Assembly (NCBI GenBank): GCA_036278835.1
Contig: DASUKH010000258.1
Span: 1 to 43,046 of the forward strand
Origin: DATARH01 sp036278835
GTDB taxonomy: Bacteria; Pseudomonadota; Alphaproteobacteria; ATCC43930; CGMCC-115725
Direction of reading: 5' to 3'
DNA length: 43,046 nucleotides
Program-made: the position numbers and the translations under genes
Notes under the pieces: generated by a model
The model's database searches: none
What the model was told of the DNA's origin: nothing
Seen by the model: the letters and a program-made list of their open reading frames with translations, nothing else
In this document: piece after piece, positions 40,489 through 43,046 of the stretch
Numbering within the stretch: position 1 is the first letter of the stretch
How the letters are laid out: the number at the start of each line of letters is the position of its first letter

Positions 40489-41382
40489 CTATTCGGCCGC
40501 CAGCTCGTAGCGCGCCGGCTGCGCCGTCGTCTGCCGGTCGCCGCCGACCGTGGTGCGCTGCATCAGCCGCTTGTGGCGCACCGTGTCATAGGCGGTGGCG
40601 CGGTGCAGGACGGCCCGGTTGTCCCAGATCACGATATCGCCGGCGCGCCATTTGTGGCTGTAGACGAATTGCGGCTGCGTCGCGAATTCGTTGAGCCAGT
40701 TGATGAAGGCGCGGCCCTCCTCGCGCGGCCAGCCGATCACGTGCGAGGCATGCGCGCCGGCATAAATCGCCTTGCGGCCGTTGACCGGGTTCTCGCGCGC
40801 CATGACTTGCCACGCACCCGGCAACTCGGCCTTCATTTCGCCCGTCAGGGCGCCCTGCGGCGTCACCGTGCCGCGTGAATAGACAAGGCTGTGTTCGGCG
40901 ACGAGGCCTTCGAGCTTCTGCTTCACGTCATCAGGGAGCGCATCGTAGGCGGCACGCATCGTCGCGAACTCGGTATTACCGCCTTCCGGCGGCACGACCC
41001 GTGCCGACAATAGCGAGCACAGGGACGGCACGGGCTTGAACGAGCTGTCGCTGTGCCAGAGATAATTGCCCTTCTGGTAGATCATCCGGCGGTCTTCCGG
41101 CGGGATCACCGTGCCGGTGGCGATGTCGAGATTGGATTGCCGCGCGAACGGGGTGCCGACCCCCGGATTGGCTTGGCCCGCCACCTCGAGCGGCCCGAAG
41201 CGGCGGCTGAACGCGATCTGCTTCTCGTCATCGAGACTCTGATTGCGCAGCACCAGCACCGAATATTCGTCGAGCGCCGCCCGGATCTCGGAAAATGTCC
41301 GGTCATCGAGCGCGCCGCCGGCATCGGCCCCGCCGATCTCGGCCGCGAATAGCGGGTGCAGTCTGGTGATGGTGATGGACAC
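40489..41382 (-). CDS. TauD/TfdA-family Fe(II)/2-oxoglutarate dioxygenase
   Basis: The 297-residue enzyme has the iron ligands H110 and D112 (NYLWHSDSSFKPVPS) and H260 (NRAVLHRATAYD). R276 (KRLMQRTTV) is suited to bind 2-oxoglutarate. Members hydroxylate sulfonates, aryloxyacetates and related compounds, releasing sulfite or phenols, with succinate and CO2. The sequence looks closer to TfdA (2,4-D dioxygenase-like) than to TauD, but substrate prediction is unsafe. The start is GTG 41382 with AGGAG upstream. It lies 15 bases after the NTF2-like gene, in an operon with an MDR and an SDR. Confidence 0.93.
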   Translation of the reverse strand: MSITITRLHPLFAAEIGGADAGGALDDRTFSEIRAALDEYSVLVLRNQSLDDEKQIAFSRRFGPLEVAGQANPGVGTPFARQSNLDIATGTVIPPEDRRMIYQKGNYLWHSDSSFKPVPSLCSLLSARVVPPEGGNTEFATMRAAYDALPDDVKQKLEGLVAEHSLVYSRGTVTPQGALTGEMKAELPGAWQVMARENPVNGRKAIYAGAHASHVIGWPREEGRAFINWLNEFATQPQFVYSHKWRAGDIVIWDNRAVLHRATAYDTVRHKRLMQRTTVGGDRQTTAQPARYELAAE

Positions 41383-41397
41383 GGTGGGGGCTCCTGT

Positions 41398-41772
41398 TTA
41401 CTCCGGAAGGCGGGTCGATTGCCACGCCACCATCTGCCAGTTTCCGTTGCGCCGGACATACACGTCGGTGAAGCGGACGCCGAAATTCAGCGCGTTGCCG
41501 CCGGACTGGACGCTGATCCGGGCGATCCCAGTCAGCACCACCGCATCGCCGCAATCCTGCGCCTTCACATCGGACGGCACGACGGAGCGGTACACCGTGC
41601 TGCCCGACCGCATGCCGCCGATCAGGCTTTCCTTGGTGTCGATCCGCGCCGAGGAATGGGTATAGACGAGATCGTCGGCGAGCAGGTTGTCCAGGGTCGC
41701 GATGTCCTGCTTGGCCATCGCATTCATCCGCTTCCGGTCGAGCACGATGATCGTCTCGGCGTTTCCGGCCAT
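41398..41772 (-). CDS. NTF2-like (SnoaL/DUF4440-type) protein
   Basis: The 124-residue protein has the alpha+beta cone pattern: an N-terminal helix (IIVLDRKRMNAMAKQDIATL), LLADDLVYTHSSARIDTKES, and C-terminal strands GVRFTDVYVRRNGNWQMVAW. Such proteins may be small isomerases, hydrolases or ligand binders; no catalytic residue can be named. ATG 41772 has GGGAG upstream. It sits 23 bases after the MDR gene and 15 before the dioxygenase gene, so a supporting role in the same pathway is likely. Confidence 0.88.
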   Translation of the reverse strand: MAGNAETIIVLDRKRMNAMAKQDIATLDNLLADDLVYTHSSARIDTKESLIGGMRSGSTVYRSVVPSDVKAQDCGDAVVLTGIARISVQSGGNALNFGVRFTDVYVRRNGNWQMVAWQSTRLPE

Positions 41773-41795
41773 GGTTTTCTCCCTTCCGTCAGAGT

Positions 41796-42731
41796 TCAGC
41801 GCACGATCAGCACGAGCTTGCCGCGCAGGTGCCGCCCCTCGCTCACCCGGTGCGCCGCAGCGGCCTCCGCGAGCGGATAGCGGGTGATCTCGGGCGGCCA
41901 CACAGCGCTCGCCGCAAGCAATTCCTTCATGCGTTCGAGATGCGGCCGGTCGCGCGCGACGCGCGGGCGCAACACCTCGACGTCCTGGCGCGGCGGCTGA
42001 AAGCCGGACGGCGCCGGCGCGATCCACACGAGGCGCCCGCCCGGCTTCAACACGCCGTAAGAGCGCGCCTGCACCTCGCCACCGACCGTGTCGAATACCA
42101 CGTCGCACCCGGACACCGTCTTCGTGAAATCCTCGCGGTTGTAATCGATGACCCGGTCGGCGCCGAGGCCGCGCACGTAATCGTGGTTGGCGGCGCTCGC
42201 GGTGGTGATGACGGTGGCGCCGATATGCTTTGCCAGCTGGATCGCGAACCCGGCGACCCCGCCGGCGCCGCCCTGGATCAGGATGGTCTCGCCGCGCCGG
42301 AGCCGGGCGGTGTCTTCGAGCGCCCAGATCGCGGTCAGGCTGGTCAGCGCCATCGCCGCCGCCTCGGCATCGTCGAGCCGGTCGGGCTTGCGGGCGATGA
42401 TCGCGGCGGCGATCTTGATCTTCTCGGCGTAGCAGCCTTCGATCCCGGCATCCATCACCCCGAACACCGGGTCGCCGATCGCGAAATCGCTCACCCCTTG
42501 GCCGAGCGCGGCAACCGTGCCGGAAAAATCGCGGCCGAGGATATAGGGGAATTTGAGGTTGCTCGCGCCGCTATAGGCGCCGCCGCCGAGCCTCACCTTG
42601 TAGTCGGCCGCGTTGACGCTGGCGGCGTGGACATCGACAACGACCTCGCCGGACCCGGCGACCGGATCGGGCGCCTCGCCATAAACGAGCTTGTCCGGCC
42701 CGCCATGCCCGGTCAGCAAAATCGCCTTCAT
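41796..42731 (-). CDS. NADP-dependent MDR-family oxidoreductase
   Basis: The 311-residue zinc-free reductase has VVDVHAASVNAADYKVRLGG, FPYILGRDFSGTVAALGQGV and the Rossmann motif ILIQGGAGGVAGFAIQLAKH. It ends in AHRVSEGRHLRGKLVLIV, typical of quinone-oxidoreductase/enone-reductase-like proteins. ATG 42731 has a strong AAAGGAGGAG ribosome binding site that directly follows a perfect hairpin. It appears to be the first gene of the operon that includes the NTF2-like, dioxygenase and SDR genes. Confidence 0.92.
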   Translation of the reverse strand: MKAILLTGHGGPDKLVYGEAPDPVAGSGEVVVDVHAASVNAADYKVRLGGGAYSGASNLKFPYILGRDFSGTVAALGQGVSDFAIGDPVFGVMDAGIEGCYAEKIKIAAAIIARKPDRLDDAEAAAMALTSLTAIWALEDTARLRRGETILIQGGAGGVAGFAIQLAKHIGATVITTASAANHDYVRGLGADRVIDYNREDFTKTVSGCDVVFDTVGGEVQARSYGVLKPGGRLVWIAPAPSGFQPPRQDVEVLRPRVARDRPHLERMKELLAASAVWPPEITRYPLAEAAAAHRVSEGRHLRGKLVLIVR

Positions 42732-42750
42732 GCCGCTCCTCCTTTTGCGA

Positions 42751-42775
42751 CCCTCTCCCCCAGTGGGGGAGAGGG
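42751..42775. terminator. Perfect 11-bp hairpin between the binding-protein and MDR genes
   Basis: CCCTCTCCCCC (42751-42761) and GGGGGAGAGGG (42765-42775) form an uninterrupted stem with an AGT loop, 7 bases after the binding-protein stop. No T-run follows on the minus strand. It may separate the two genes or be a dispersed repeat of a kind common in these genomes. Confidence 0.55.
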
Positions 42776-42782
42776 AATGCCG

Positions 42783-43046
42783 CTACGCCGGCGGCGCGAC
42801 CGACAGGCGGCCCTCGACGCCGTGCCGCTTGATCAGGCTGGCGACGAGGCCCGAGCGTTTCGCCTCCTCGACAAAATCGCGCAGGAAGGCGAAGCCGGCG
42901 GCGTTCTTCTTGGGGGTGCCGACCGCCTGCTGCACCGCTGCGAACTGGCCGTCGAGAATGCGCGCGCCGGGATGGCTGTCGACCAGCGACAAGAGGCCGG
43001 GGCGCAGCCCGGCATAGGCGTCCATTTTGTCGTCGAGAAAGCGCCG
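42783..43046 (-). CDS. ABC transporter substrate-binding protein, C-terminal part (cut by window edge)
   Basis: The frame is open from the window edge to the stop at 42783 and gives 87 residues. It reads DAYAGLRPGLLSLVDSHPGA, then FAAVQQAVGTPKKNAAGFAF, then FVEEAKRSGLVASLIKRHG. This is the C-terminal lobe of a periplasmic amino-acid-type (family 3) binding protein: the QQAVGTPK block and final helix are characteristic. The upstream domain, signal and partner permease lie outside the window. The start shown within the window is an internal methionine. Confidence 0.85.
   Translation of the reverse strand, partial: RRFLDDKMDAYAGLRPGLLSLVDSHPGARILDGQFAAVQQAVGTPKKNAAGFAFLRDFVEEAKRSGLVASLIKRHGVEGRLSVAPPA

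Noticed and set aside
1..43046. Defence island, CRISPR array, prophage or transposon
   Set aside because: No spaced direct repeats, cas, phage, integrase or transposase genes were seen; the only defence-like locus is the damaged toxin-antitoxin pair.

Overview
The window is GC-rich, dense chromosomal DNA, most likely from an alphaproteobacterium. The evidence is the Asp-type (non-zinc) HemB, sigma-EcfG-type promoter motifs (a sigma factor class confined to Alphaproteobacteria), and dispersed REP-like palindromes of the kind common in that class. The order cannot be settled from the sequence. No rRNA, tRNA, CRISPR array, transposase, integrase or phage gene was seen, and no stretch over 300 bases lacks a gene.

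Layout. Positions 1-6.3 kb hold the 5' part of an opgC-like acyltransferase gene, hemB, an amidase, ilvD, a luciferase-like flavin oxidoreductase and a small conserved gene. Positions 6.4-11.5 kb hold prpE (propionyl-CoA synthetase), a Phd/VapC-type toxin-antitoxin pair that looks damaged at one base, and hom (homoserine dehydrogenase) coupled to a Pro/Ala-rich lipoprotein gene. Positions 11.7-16.1 kb hold a HemL-like class III aminotransferase and three poorly known genes: a 244-aa protein, a secreted Pro/His-rich protein, and a 538-aa His-containing protein. Positions 16.4-24.3 kb hold kup, a PAS protein overlapping an acetyl-CoA hydrolase/transferase, a quinone-reductase-like MDR, a GH15 glucoamylase-family gene and an FNT-family channel.

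Positions 25.9-37.8 kb form one long minus-strand operon for a complete quinol-to-oxygen electron transfer module. It runs actABCDEF (Alternative Complex III), a 124-aa conserved one-TM protein, an SCO-type copper chaperone, then coxB with a fused cytochrome c domain, coxA (A2-type), coxC and a subunit IV. Almost every junction is a 4-base stop/start overlap. A major facilitator gene follows. Positions 38.0-43.0 kb hold a haloacid-dehalogenase-type enzyme, a 48-aa membrane protein with an SPW-repeat protein, and a likely operon with an MDR reductase, an NTF2-like protein, a TauD/TfdA dioxygenase and an SDR. The window ends inside an amino-acid-type ABC binding protein gene.

The most interesting pattern is regulatory. 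Perfect EcfG-type promoters (GGAAC-N16/17-CGTT) lie 39-48 bases upstream of three start codons: the Pro/His-rich secreted protein, the GH15 enzyme and actA, the first gene of the respiratory operon. One-mismatch versions precede the FNT channel and SPW-repeat genes. If real, the general stress response of this bacterium controls a whole alternative respiratory chain together with envelope and carbohydrate genes. This is inferred from motif reading only.
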